DNA from: Drechmeria coniospora | Lineage: Eukaryota; Ascomycota; Sordariomycetes; Hypocreales; Ophiocordycipitaceae | Direction: 5' to 3' | NCBI RefSeq assembly: GCF_001625195.1 | Contig: NC_054390.1 | Span: forward strand, 3,496,027 to 3,560,026 | DNA: 64,000 bases | Part shown: positions 24,500 to 35,592 of the stretch, piece by piece | Numbering within the stretch: the first letter of the stretch is position 1 | Layout of the letters: each line of letters starts with the position of its first letter | Position numbers and translations under genes: made by a program | Notes under the pieces: model-generated | Seen by the model: only the letters and a program-made list of their open reading frames with translations | Databases searched by the model: none | Told to the model about the DNA's origin: nothing

Positions 24500-25965
24500 T
24501 GATGCGAAATAGCTGTGGCGATGCAAAGGTACCATTTGAATACGGACTTTCGTGCCATTGTGGCACTGTGTATTATTCTACGAGTAGGATAGAGTCCCTG
24601 TAGGATAGAGTGAGTCCCTGGTAAAATCGAGATACCCTCTGCATGATTGGGCATCGCCCACCCATATCATGGCTCCGCCACATCAATATCCCGCATAAGT
24701 ACACTTGACTCTTGCCAATTGGCATTGCAACGGATGTCCAGACCCCCTTCTGCTTGTTTGAATACACATCTAAATGGGTTGGGCAAAAGCCCAAAAAAAA
24801 ATACAACAGCCGGTGTTCGCTGATCGTCACCGACTCAACTACTAATCTGCCGGTCAGGGGCTTGACGTGTGGAGAGCAGACGGGATCCAGTATTTTCCAC
24901 TGCCTATGGTCGTATGTATTAGGCACAGAAGGTATCTTGGTTTATCCATGTACCTCAGGCACGTATCCTGTTGGGAAAAAGTACAAAAAACAGCTGGTGG
25001 TCGATGATCGTCACCGACTGTTGACAGCTACTCCGTTAATCTGCCGGCCATTTCATCTCAGGCATGAAAACCTGTTGGGCAAAAAGTGCAAAAAACATAC
25101 AACAGCCGGTGTTCGCTGATCGTCACCGACTCAACTACTAATCTGCCGGTCAGTGGCTTGACGTGTGGAGAGCAGACGGGATCCAGTATTTTCCACTGCC
25201 TATGGTCGTATGTGCTAGACGTAGAAATTAATTTGGTTTATCGGTTTACCTCAAGCATAAACCTGGGCAAAAGTAAGTAAGTACAAAAAACAGCCGGTGC
25301 TTGCTGATCTTCACCGACTCAACTATGAAATCTGCTGGTCACTTTACCTCAGGTATTAGGAGCTGTTGGGCAAAAGTACAAAAAACATACAACAGCCGGT
25401 GTTCGCTGATCGTCACCGACTCAACTACTAATCTGCCGGTCAGTGGCTTGACGTGTGGAGAGCAGACGGGATCCAGTATTTTCCACTGCCTATGGTCGTA
25501 TGTACTAGACACAGCAATTAATTTGGTTTATCACTTTACCTCAGGCAGGCATGGAACCTGTTGGATAGCGAAAATACGAAGAAACTGTTAGCCGAAATCA
25601 AGTACAAGTACTGTATAACATGACCAATTGGCTCTTGATTTCGGCTGAACCCGAGCAACCGGCTCTACTATTGACGGTTTCATAAATCGCTGTTGGAATA
25701 GTTCACCAAGTTCTGCAAGTGCAATCGACAAGCGCATGTTATCAATGCATCAATGCATTCCATTTGCATGCATCTATCTCGTCTGCTTCATCATCATGAG
25801 CTAGTGACCTAGAGTACATCCCATCCTCCCGCTGCGGAGATGACAGAAGCAAAGTATCGTAACGCGAAGACGATGAACCATTAAACCCATATCATGTCCG
25901 AAAGTATCAATTGCTCAAAACCATTCAACTCCAAAATTTTTCCGCTTGCGTCGTGCGCCGGCATT
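24500..25965. repeat. Intergenic composite tandem array (about 290-bp period)
   Basis: Three near-identical copies of a unit of about 117 bp begin at 24804, 25100 and 25390 with CAACAGCCGGTGTTCGCTGA. Copies 1 and 2 differ by about one base. Between them lie shorter, diverged copies (about 24985-25080 and 25285-25380) sharing the AAAAACAGC start, the CACCGACT core and a CTGTTGGGCAAAA end. At the right edge a 13-bp inverted repeat (25590-25602 and 25634-25646) flanks 31 bp. The array lies between two convergent genes, the acyltransferase and Hsp90. No coding potential was seen. Confidence 0.9.
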
Positions 25966-26799
25966 CTAGTCGACCTCCTCCATGGCGCTGTCGCCAGTGG
26001 GCGTCTCGGTAGGCGCGTCCGTGGCAACGGCCATGGCGGGCTCGGCGGCGTCGTCCTCCTCAATGTTGAGGCCGAGCTGAACGAGCTTGTGGATGCGCTC
26101 GGCGAAGCCGGCGGGCTCCTCGATGGTGAAGCCCGAGACGAGCAGCGACGTCTCGAACAGAAGCTGGACGATCGACTTGACGGTGCGGTCGTTCTCGCCA
26201 TCAGACTCCACCTTCTTCTTGAGCTCCTGGATGATGGGAGACTTGGGAGAGATCTCAAACGTCTTCTTCGACGACATGTACGAGCTCATCGACGTGTCAC
26301 GGAGGGCCTGGGCCTTCATGATACGCTCCATGTTGGCGGACCAGCCAAACTGGCCAGTGCGGATGGCGCAAGGGGAGAGGCCGAGCTTCTGGGAGACGAC
26401 AACCTTCTCGACCTTCTCGCCGAGGACGTTCTTGAGGCTCTTGGCCAGGCTCTCGTACTCCTTCTCCTCCTCCTCGCGGGCCTTCTTCTCCTCGTCCGTC
26501 TCCTCGAGCTCAAAGTCCTTGGTGATGTCGACGAGCTTCTTGTCCTCAAACTCCTTGAGCTGCGTCATGGCGTACTCGTCAATGGGGTCGACGAGGAAGA
26601 GAACCTCGAAGCCCTTCTCGCGGAGCGTGTCGAGGAAGGGGGACTTGGCGACGGCCTTGAGGGACTCGCCGGTGATGTAGTAGATGTTCTTCTGGTGCTC
26701 GGGCATGCGCGTGACGTAGTCGGAGAGCGACGTCATCTCGTCACCAGACTTGGTGGAGCTGAAGCGGAGCAGCTTGGCGAGGATCTGGCGGTTCTGCGA

Positions 26800-26830
<31 letters not shown>

Positions 26831-28083
26831 GAGAAGGCGCTGTAGAACTTGTCGAACTGCTCCTTGTCCTCGGCAATCTCGGTGAAGAGCTCGAGGGACT
26901 TCTTGACAATGTTCTTCTTGATCACCTTCATGATCTTGTTCTGCTGCAGCGTCTCACGAGACAGGTTGAGGGGAAGGTCCTCCGAGTCGACGACACCCTT
27001 GACGAAGCTGAGCCACTCGGGGATCAGATCCGTGGCATCGTCGGTGATGAAGACGCGGCGGACGTAGAGCTTGATGTTGTTCTTCGTCTTCTTCGTCTCG
27101 AAGAGATCGAAGGGGGCCCGCTTGGGGACGAAGAGGATGGCACGGAACTCGAGCTGACCCTCGACCGAGAAGTGCTTGACGGCGAGGTGGTCCTCCCAGT
27201 CGTTGGAGAGAGACTTGTAGAAGGAAGCGTACTCCTCCTGGTTGATGTCCTGGGGGTTGCGAGTCCAGATGGGCTTCTGCTTGTTGAGCTCCTCCTCCTC
27301 GATCTTGGTCTCCTTGACCTTCTTGGTCTTGGTCTTCTTCTCCTTCTCCTCGTCCTCGTCGTCCTCGACCTCCTCGATCTTGGGCTTCTTGTCGTCGCCC
27401 TCCTCGGTCACCTCCTCGACGGCGTCCTCGTCGGGGACCTCCGTCTCAATCTCCTTCTTGACGTGGAGGTAGATGGGGTACGAGATGAACTCGGAGTGCT
27501 TCTTGATCACCTCCTTGATCTTGCTCTCGTTGAGGTAGTCGGCCTGCTCGTCCTTGAGGTGGAGGACGATGGCGGTACCGCGGCCGAGAGGCTCACCCTC
27601 GGTGTCGGCGGTGATGCTGAAGGTGCCGCCGGCGCTAGACTCCCAAATGTACTGCTCGTCATCATTGTGCTTGGACACGACGCTGACGCGGTCGGCGACG
27701 AGGTAGGCAGAGTAGAAACCGACACCGAACTGGCCAATCATGGAAACGTCGGCGCCCGCCGTCAGAGCCTCCATGAACTGCTTGGTGCCGGAGCGGGCAA
27801 TTGTGCCGAGGTTGTTGACCAGGTCAGCCTTGGTCATACCGATACCGGTATCGCGGATGGTCAACGTCTTCTTCTCCTTGTTGGGGATGATGTCGATGCG
27901 CAGGTCCTTGCCGGATTCCAGCTGGCTGGGGTCCGACAGGGCCTTGTAGCGGATCTTGTCCAAGGCATCGGAGGCGTTGGAGACGAGTTCTCGCAGGAAG
28001 ATTTCCTTGTTGGAGTAGACGGTGTTGATGATGAGGGAGAGAAGCTGAGAGATCTCAGCCTGGAACTCGAAAGTCTCGGCCAT
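25966..28083 (-). CDS. hsp90: Cytosolic heat shock protein 90
   Basis: A single uninterrupted coding exon of 705 aa, the usual length for fungal Hsp82/Hsp90. ATG at 28083 gives the canonical [20 protein letters not shown] start; an upstream in-frame TTG is not used. The N-terminal GHKL ATPase domain has [21 protein letters not shown] and [16 protein letters not shown] highly acidic and lysine-rich linker follows (about 215-265). The middle domain has the catalytic-loop segment [12 protein letters not shown], and the C-terminal dimerisation domain ends in MEEVD, which docks TPR co-chaperones. It folds and activates kinases, receptors and transcription factors. A 5' UTR intron is likely (listed separately). 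I see only an imperfect heat-shock-element-like TTCTAGAG at 28577-28584, not a full nGAAnnTTCn array. Confidence 0.98.
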
Positions 28084-28104
28084 TGTGACGGGTATCAAGT
28101 GAAT

Positions 28105-28291
28105 CTGGCCACGTTAGTCGGAGCTGTTCACACCCTCAAAGTCGTTACGTTACGGCACAGGTTTGCAAGAAAACTTTGGCTCGCACAAAACTCAAATTGC
28201 TCCGAGCAAGGAATCGTGCGTGAGAGGGGATAATGTGCAGTGTGCTGGCTGGCTGCGGCAGGAGGAGAGGAGCAGCAGTGGAAGGGCTTAC
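28105..28291 (-). other. Probable 5' UTR intron of hsp90
   Basis: Minus-strand donor AATAG|GTAAGC at 28291 and acceptor GGCCAG at 28106-28105, with GACTAAC about 20 nt before the acceptor. The 187-bp intron would end 21 nt upstream of the ATG. Inferred from splice signals only. Confidence 0.6.
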
Positions 28292-30788
28292 CTATTGACG
28301 CTGGTATGTGAAAAGGCAAAAGCTCCAGGTGACAACAAGGTGTCTTGAGCAAGTGGGAGGATTGTGAGAGATTTGTGAGGAGGAATGAGATGAGGGAGAG
28401 AAGAGGGAAGGAAGCCGAGAGAGCGAGGAGGAAAAACGGTGAAGTAATAAAAAAGGGTCGCTGCCTTTGCGCTTGCAGGGCAAGATTCCATGAGATTCTA
28501 TGACTGCTTGCCTTCCACGGCAACCAAAGAGACCCACATTTGTTGGCTGTTGGTGGGTGCTCGGAACCGTGGAGCCTTCTAGAGCTAACGAGACGGCTAC
28601 CCGCCATGTAAGTACCTAGGGGCACATCATGCACCACTTCCTTCGCAAGTAGTACTTGCTGCACATGTACTCGCCGCACCGTCCAGGTACCAGTAAGTCT
28701 GGGTACGCCAGCATCAGGTCCCAGAGGTTGCGGCCGTCCAATTTTCAATCCCCTCATTCCCGTTGACATCTGACATTGCGGCTCTACAAGTACCGATGGC
28801 AATTATTTTGAGCCTGCAAACTCTATTGAAGGATGCTAACGTCTTGTTGAACGTCGCAGAGATGGTGTCATTGTCCATGACTCTGCCCGGTGGCGGGCGC
28901 ATTGTTCGGTGGAACCCACTGGATCCCGCGAGAAACCTCTAATATTGCCAACTCAACGAAGCGGCTTTGGCGCTAGGGGGACTTTTTTTTTGACAGGTTT
29001 TCTTATCTTATCGGCGTGGTTCCTGGCAATGCCCGGCTGGTAAGTACATGTACTTTTACTTTTGCTTGCACATGTACAGTTTTTAGTGATGGGTGTAGTA
29101 GACTCCGTGCTGTAGAGACAGTAATACTTACAGCACAAGTTCGTGTAAGTACATGTACATGTTCATGTACATGTTCATGTAATTACTCGCTACTACTCCG
29201 TACAGACTACTGTACACCGCGCACACACATGACTACTGCACTCCGTGTGGTGTGCTTGGACGGACCATGCGTTCGCCAACTGCATAATGTCTATCGCATT
29301 TGATTTTTTGCAACATTATTGCCTTGGAAAGATGTAGGAGAAGGAGGAGACGGGCCGGTTGCAATAATTTGTAACACACATGCGATTTAGGTCCAAGGGG
29401 GACCAATGTAGTACCATAGCATATTCGTCGTCCCGTCCAAGCACTGGCAGTTATTCACGGTTTGTACTGTTCATATGAATACTTGTAAGGAGCACACCTT
29501 CGCCTATAACTACTTGCATGTACAAGTAGGTAGTTATACATGCGACATGGTATTATTTCTTTCCGTACGGATTACAGGTATAACTACTAGGTACTTACAG
29601 TTCTCCGTACGAGTACTGCTCCGTATAGTGTGTCTTGCCAGTACTGAGCATTAGGTACCCTACCCTGTAGTATAGTAAGTACTATTTCGGTGAGTACAGG
29701 AGGCAACGATGAGTGAGCTGCCAAGGTATGGAGTAATACCAGCACGTTGAATGTGTACTCGTAGTGCTCATCAGTGATCCTTCTACAGTACTCCGTACAT
29801 ACTGTACGTGTTCTCCAATGCCTGTGCAGAATTACTACTCTGTACCAGTTTTGTTCAGGCAATATGCCCAAGTACTTCTTTGTAGGTGCATGTAGTAATA
29901 TTAATACTCGTTCAAATACGTCTCTGGACAAACACGTCCCCAGGTATCCTGTAAATCCACACATCCCTTTGTTGCAATATTCGACGTAAGTAGCTTGCCA
30001 ATTTTTTTCGGCTAAACCTTGATCTGTCGTGGCTAGGGGGGAGACGGTATTTTGTACCGATTTCACAATAGACATTCATCCATGTCGCCGTTGGAATGCA
30101 TCGGCTCTCTCAAATACCAAAGTTCGGACAATGACATTGTACTTCCGCCCGTCCATCCTTCATCATCTACTTATGTCCAGACGAGGAGTCAAAGGTGCAT
30201 CCAAGCTCTGAACCCCCTCGCTCCTGTTGTGAGCTGCAGCACTACTCAATTATACTCAGTCTACTTGTCTTCAGAGGCCTGGGGCGATTGTTTCGTCGGT
30301 TCAAGGTGAGTCATGCTTTCTACTGCTTGCTCCAGAACTGAAGCAAATCCGTGATCCCCGGTAGCGTAATTGCCACCTGGATGAAGGAGAAGAAGATAAG
30401 TGTCCGATGAGCGAGGGAGACGGTGTGAATAGCTGCCCGGCAATTTTACTGGAGAACAGGAACGCCTCCTAGATGGATATGACTTGAACTCCTTCCCTCC
30501 CGATGTCTGAAGCCAAGCGTGCGACGATGCTGGCAGGTGCATGGCATACTTGCATTGCCTGGGAGCCGTTGCACATTTTAATCGCGATATTTAATCGCGA
30601 TAGTAGATCCGTCGGGAGACCAAGCAGCTCATCCAACATGCAAGTCAGCGACCACAAGTGCACGGGTATTGGATGACCCCAGTTGTCCCTTCGTATCCAG
30701 TACAGTCTATATGACGACGAGGAGTCACGAGGTTATAACAATGCATGGTTTGACATGTTTACCTGCTTTGCGTCGGCAGATGGTGTGC
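28292..30788. other. Intergenic, GTAC-rich, no supported gene
   Basis: Contains the hsp90 promoter side (to about 28700) and a low-complexity island at 29040-29990 with many TACATGTAC and GTACTCCGTAC words. Short frames on both strands have no recognisable features. Confidence 0.6.
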
Positions 30789-31780
30789 TTATTCGTCCCT
30801 CGCGATGACGTCGCCGATCTGCCTGTACTGCCGATCCGCGTACGCCAACCCAAACTCCTTGCTCTGTTTCCCGGGTATCATATCCATCACCTCTCCTACC
30901 ACGATGACATGGTCACGCACCCTAACCAACCCCGATTGCTTCTCATCTTGCAGTACCTTGCAATTCAGCACGCGTAGGATCCCATCCCCGATCAACAGCG
31001 GTGGTCCGTCGCCTTCTTCCCGCTGCATGGCCACGGGCCCCAGCCCCTCAAAGATCCCATCGATATTCCCCCTCGTGAAATGGTCTGCCACTGCCGCACC
31101 ATGCTCATCGCCGGCCAGGATGTGGATGTTGAATGCGCCGCTGGAGGAGATGGCGTCGAGGGTGCGGCTCGGTGTCGCAATGTTGAACGTGACGAGAGGC
31201 GTAGGGTAAAGCGTGAGCGACGTGAAAGACGACATGGTCATGGCGCGATTGACGCATTGGTCACGGTCTCGAGATGTGCAGACGACGACTGGGCTGGCCA
31301 GCAGGCGCATCACCGAGCGAAGCAGTTCCGACAGTGACGATTCGCCGTTTGGGTCGGCGGTCGGACGGGACGGAGGAGAGATGTGAAAGGAAGACGCCGG
31401 CGCGCCAGTTGTTCGAGGATGTTTGGTATGAGCTGCAGCAATTATCAGCTCAAAAGAACTGTATGACGAAGAGAAGCAGGGGAGGGAGGGCGCTCACGTT
31501 CACCGTTGACAGTTGACGAGCATTCCTTGCGTGACGGCGACATCACAGAGGCATGCCGAAACCTTCTCCAATCATTCGACCGAGCTGTGATCTGAGGAGC
31601 ACCCATGATCCTGCCATCAGCACCCCTCACAGGGCTCATCCAAGAAAGACGCCTCCTTTGGGCATCCCAATTCCCGGTGATGCTGCTCAAGGCCTGGACC
31701 GCACACCCCATGGAGCTGCATCTTGCTGACGCTCTCACCGACGAAAGCGATACATTGCGCATCGCCGAGCAAGTTTTCAT
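30789..31780 (-). CDS. Flavin reductase-like (FMN-binding split-barrel) protein
   Basis: Modelled as two exons, 31780-31504 and 31432-30789 (intron 71 bp, GTGAAC donor, GCTGCAG acceptor, phase 1), 306 aa. The C-terminal two thirds is a flavin-reductase-like domain: LLRSVMRLLASPVVVCTS, then MSSFTSLTLYPTPLVTFNI, PSRTLDAISSSGAFNIHIL and a terminal strand GDHVIVVGEV-like (RDHVIVVGEVMDM). Members bind FMN and reduce it with NAD(P)H or act with a monooxygenase. The N-terminal part is Arg/Ser rich with few acids, which would suit a mitochondrial presequence. The start codon and exon 1 are less certain than exon 2; a later ATG in exon 1 (MSPVRGADG) is possible. It is divergent from the mitoribosomal protein gene, with a 414-bp shared region. 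The partner enzyme is unknown. Confidence 0.75.
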
Positions 31781-32194
31781 AGCCACATCCGGCTCATTAT
31801 GCGGCAATCTATTTGTCGATTGATGGTGTGAGGCGATGGAGGAGGTGGGTTGTTGCAAATGCAGCCCTCCAAGTGCAGCCCAAAATCGCCATGTTGAAAT
31901 GGCGACGCAGCACAGTGAGCTTATCGATAAGGCTCTTGGTGTTCGAGTTCACGTTCCCAAACAGGCACCTTTCCGATAGCCGTTAGCTGCGGAAAAGTCG
32001 GATTGACTGTTGCCCATGTTTCACCGGCCATCAAGGAACGGCCCGGAAATTTTGCGACGCCAGCGCTTCACTTCGCGGGACATGAGCCGACGAAGCTTGC
32101 GAAACCACGTCTCGACCAAACCGCCACCGTCCGTTTTACCCATACCCCGTCGCCCACTCTACCTCCTGGTAGAAAACCGAGGGAACAGACAACC
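31781..32194. promoter_or_regulatory. Divergent promoter region, flavin reductase / bL31m
   Basis: A 414-bp interval separates the two start codons. No clear TATA box was found. It is probably a shared bidirectional promoter for two proteins that may both act in mitochondria. Confidence 0.4.
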
Positions 32195-32713
32195 ATGGGG
32201 AGACTACCAACCCTCGCACCACGCCGCGCCTGCGCTATTGCAACAGCTCGAAGCGTGGTTCACCTCCCACGACCGTCACAACCTTCCACATGCATTCAAG
32301 TCCGGCACGCAACTTTCATTCCCCGACCGCGTCGTCCCTACACGTTCACGCAGCTCGTCCAGCTCTCCGACGGATCCACCTACACAGCCCGCACAACGTC
32401 TCCGCTACCCCTCTACCGCACGGCCAAGGACACGCGCAACACCCTTCTTTGGCAGCCGAGCGAGAAGTCCCTCCGCAACGTCGAGCTGGACGAGGCTGGC
32501 AAACTCGCCGCCTTCCGCGAACGTTTCGGCAGGGGCTTTGATGCTTCGGTCGATGCTGCCGCCGATGCGGGCGCCGGTGAGGATGCCGTCGGGAGCGAGA
32601 ATGCGGACGACACGAGGGACGTGCTGGCGGATCTGATTTCGGGCTATGCCTCGCAGGAATCAAACAGCATGAGGGACTCTGGACCGAAGAAGGCGGCGAC
32701 GAGGAGAAAATGA
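32195..32713 (+). CDS. mrpl36: Mitochondrial large-subunit ribosomal protein bL31m
   Basis: Single exon, 172 aa, ATG at 32195 in an AACCATGGGG context. An Arg/Ala-rich leader of about 50 residues fits a mitochondrial targeting peptide. The conserved L31 core follows: RHATFIPRPRRPYTFTQLVQ, LSDGSTYTARTTSP and TRNTLLWQPSEKSLRNVELD with EAGKLAAFRERFG. The C-terminus is acidic and then basic (PKKAATRRK). Role: a structural component of the mitoribosome large subunit (yeast Mrpl36). Longer upstream in-frame sequence exists but lacks an ATG in good context. Confidence 0.88.
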   Translation: MGRLPTLAPRRACAIATARSVVHLPRPSQPSTCIQVRHATFIPRPRRPYTFTQLVQLSDGSTYTARTTSPLPLYRTAKDTRNTLLWQPSEKSLRNVELDEAGKLAAFRERFGRGFDASVDAAADAGAGEDAVGSENADDTRDVLADLISGYASQESNSMRDSGPKKAATRRK

Positions 32714-32958
32714 TGTGGACGAAGCGTGGGGTGGAGGTCACACGTGGTGACTTGATCGATGCCGAGGTAGGCTCGACTGTCGAGAGCATGTTCAATATTA
32801 CAGCGCGACATTTGCCGGCACGACACGGCTTGTATGATATGAACTATAGCAGATGCGTTTGTCGGATTCACATTTTGCCGCTTCGCTGGCGTCGGCCGTC
32901 ACGTCACATAGAACTACTCGTACGAATCCTGTGGTCAAAGCCACGCAACAAGCAACTT

Positions 32959-34782
32959 CTAGTCCGAATCGTCGTCCATTGTTGCCCGGGCGCGATCAAT
33001 CGCCGTGTTCCCCGGATGCTTGGGCTGCTGCTGGAAGACGGGTGGCCGGTAGAAGACCGATTCGTCGTCCTCGGCATCCAATTGCATGAGGAACGTCTCC
33101 CACTTCTCGATCAGCTGCAGCACGTTAGCATCCAGTTGGCCATGCACCCCTTTGACCTGCCGGCGGCCATGGTCGGAATGGGTGAGTATGTGTGTGTGCG
33201 AGGTACTTGCCTCCTTTTGTGCCTCGACCGCACTCTCAAGAAAGGTCTCGACGCCGCTCTTAAAGTCCTCGACCTTTTCCTTCTCGAACCGTTCAATCTC
33301 GAGCCTCAGCGACCGGCCCATGTCTTCGAAGAGCAATCTTGCCTGGTGGACCTTTTTCTCCGTGTCGGCCACCTCCATATCCATCTGGTTTAGGCGATCC
33401 TGCTGGCTCCTACCCTGGCGGAGGAGCTTGTCCTGCGTGTTCTTCTTCTTCTGCAGCTCCGACTCGGCCAAGTGCCAGGCGTAGAAGCCCTTCTGGCGCT
33501 GGGAGAAGGCTTGCTTGACCGAGGCGATGAGTCGGATGTACTCCTCGATGATGATGCCAAACGTCAGCACGTCCTGCTGCGCCTGGCGGTCGTAGACGTC
33601 GCGGATGGTGAGCTGGAGGTCGGAGAGGGCGTCGAGGGGACCGGACAGGGTGGGGGAGATTTCGACGGTGGACAGGGCGTGGAGGGAGGCGGAGAATTCG
33701 CCGGCGGCTTCGGCCATCATCTTGCGCTGGCCGACCATGGTCTCCATGGCCTTGAGAAGGCCGCGAAGCTGGTTCTCCAGGGCGTCGAGGTAGAGCTTGC
33801 GATCGTGGAACCAGTCGTCCTGCTCGACAAACTTGCTGCCGCCGCCGACGTTGAGCCCGAGCGAGCCGAAGACGCCCTTGCTCTCCACGGGCAGGGGGTC
33901 CCTGCGCTCCTTGTGCTTGATGTCGACGTTGAAGGACTCGCTTTCGAGGAAAAGCTTGAGATCGGCATCCTGCTGCAGCGTGGGGTGTGCGGCCGTCTTG
34001 TTGAGCATCTTTTCGAGCGCCGACCTCCGCGCCTCGACAAAGTTGCTGTCGAAGCGGCCGACGGCCTGCTTGTCGGGCGGGGGCGGGACGATGTATCCGG
34101 GATTGTTGCCGTGGAGGGTGTTGTATAGCCAGAGGAAGTCGCGGTATCGTCGTTTGACCTCAAACTCGGGTTGCTTGTACGCCCGGGAGGTCGTCTGATT
34201 GCCCGTCGGCCGTCAGCGGAGGCAGCCAGGCTGGAGCGCGGCCGTACTCACCCTTGTCCGGACCGAGTAGACGATGTGCGAGCTCGTCAGGTCCCCAATC
34301 TTGACGGGGTCCCCGACGGTGATGTGGAAGCTCGGCCTCGCCGCCTGCTCGACGCTGACGCTCGGTTGCGTGCTGCTCTTGATGCTGCTCGGCCTGGCCG
34401 CATCCACCGGCGGAGGCACCCGCGGTCCCCTGGGCCCGTCGAGCATATCGTCGTCGAAGCCATGAGGATCCGCCAGCCGTCGCGATTGCGGCTGCGGCGG
34501 TGACGAAGGCATCGTCGTGCGGATCACCATCTGTTCTTTCTGCGGCGGCACCGGTGGGGTGGCCACCTCCCGCGCAGCATCGTCATCGCCGCCGCCGCCG
34601 AGGGGATCGAGGGGATCATCGACGGCTTGGAGCCGGGTGGGTTGGGCGACGAGTCGACGGGGACCGCGCGTCAACCGAGGCGGAGGCGAGCTGACGGGCT
34701 CGGAGCCGCTCGCCTGAGCGCTCTGAGTCGACTTCTGGGACGTCTGCGGGGAGTCGGCCCATGGCGACTCCTCAGCGTCCAT
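32959..34782 (-). CDS. vps5: Vps5/SNX1-type sorting nexin (retromer)
   Basis: Three exons: 34782-34252, 34194-33211 and 33114-32959, 556 aa. The first intron (57 bp) is GT-AG. The second (33115-33210, 96 bp) has a GC donor, GAG|GCAAGT, with a GCTAAC branch site and CTGCAG acceptor. Splicing joins AVEAQKE to LIEKWETFLMQL, the family sequence. Unspliced, the intron is open and in frame and would add 32 residues. Domains: a disordered N-terminus (1-140), a PX domain (about 150-265) with the phosphoinositide-binding KRRYRDFLWLY and the VPPPPDKQAVGRF loop, and a C-terminal BAR/Vps5 domain rich in coiled coil. The protein dimerises on endosomes, bends the membrane and with Vps17 and the Vps26-29-35 trimer returns cargo to the Golgi. 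Confidence 0.95.
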
Positions 34783-35592
34783 GGCTGCACTTGGTCCCGT
34801 TCTGGGGCGAGGGAATGTGACGAGAGCGGAAGGTGATTATTTTGTCGTTGACCTCGCACGCCCGACGATGGACGATGGACGATGGATTGTTCGGATGTTG
34901 CTTGAAGAAGCTGGCGGCGGGTAGCTTTGGGGCCAACGTCAGTCAGTGTCACGGGGAAAGGTGGGTGGGTGGGTGAGGTGAGGTGAGGTGAAGGGATGCC
35001 CCACCGACCACTAAAGCTTCGCCGGCACGTATGAATGCTCGGCCGAGGACAGCACTACGTAACGCGAGACACGCTCCGTCGTCATGCCAATACTACAACT
35101 GCGTACATTACCGATGCACAGCAAGCCCATGCTACGCAGAATTCATCTTCAAGCAGGCCTACAGTACACCACCATCGCGGTCCACGATGCCACAATGATG
35201 GTAGTCGTGGGGGACGCAGCTTTTTTTTTTTTTGTTGGCTCCCGCCATCGCTCTGCTCGCATCATCATCCTCGATCCTTCGTGAACAGGATTCGTAATCG
35301 GATTCGCAGATCAGAGACGGCCATCTCGTCATGTGCATTGCGGGTATCTCTATGCCCGTCCCAACAAACCTAAACTCCAGAGCCAGAGTCACTCCAGGCC
35401 GCCCGACGACGTTCCGACGACCTATGCAGTGCCGCTCTCTCTCGCCATTACGATCCTTCTTTTCTTGCCCCCCCTGCCCGCCTTCTTCGCAGGGAGGTTC
35501 GAATACCCGAGGCGTGCGCTCAACTGCCTGGGCATGCTCTTCCACGCCTCGGCCCTCAGCTGTCGGCCGCAATCCTGCCCCGAAGCATGCTC
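34783..35592. other. Intergenic between vps5 start and taf5 end
   Basis: 810 bp. Contains the vps5 promoter side, with GGTGA/GGTGG reiterations at 34960-34992, an 11-14 nt T-run near 35220-35234 and the taf5 3' flank. No gene seen. Confidence 0.6.

Noticed and set aside
24793..25565. Possible CRISPR-like array (regular repeats and spacers)
   Set aside because: Units are long (about 117 bp and 90 bp) and interleaved, the host is a eukaryote, and there are no cas genes.
25894..28233. 779-codon open frame on the plus strand across hsp90
   Set aside because: It is exactly antisense to the intact Hsp90 coding sequence. Strong C/G-ending codon bias leaves the opposite strand free of stops, and its translation is Leu/Val/Glu/Asp repeats without domains.
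28483..28584. TTC/GAA elements upstream of hsp90 as heat shock elements
   Set aside because: Only widely spaced or imperfect units (for example TTCTAGAG) were found, without the alternating 5-bp array needed for a confident call.
35490..35512. GGTTCGAATACC, resembling a tRNA T-arm
   Set aside because: No anticodon arm, D arm or acceptor stem can be paired around it.
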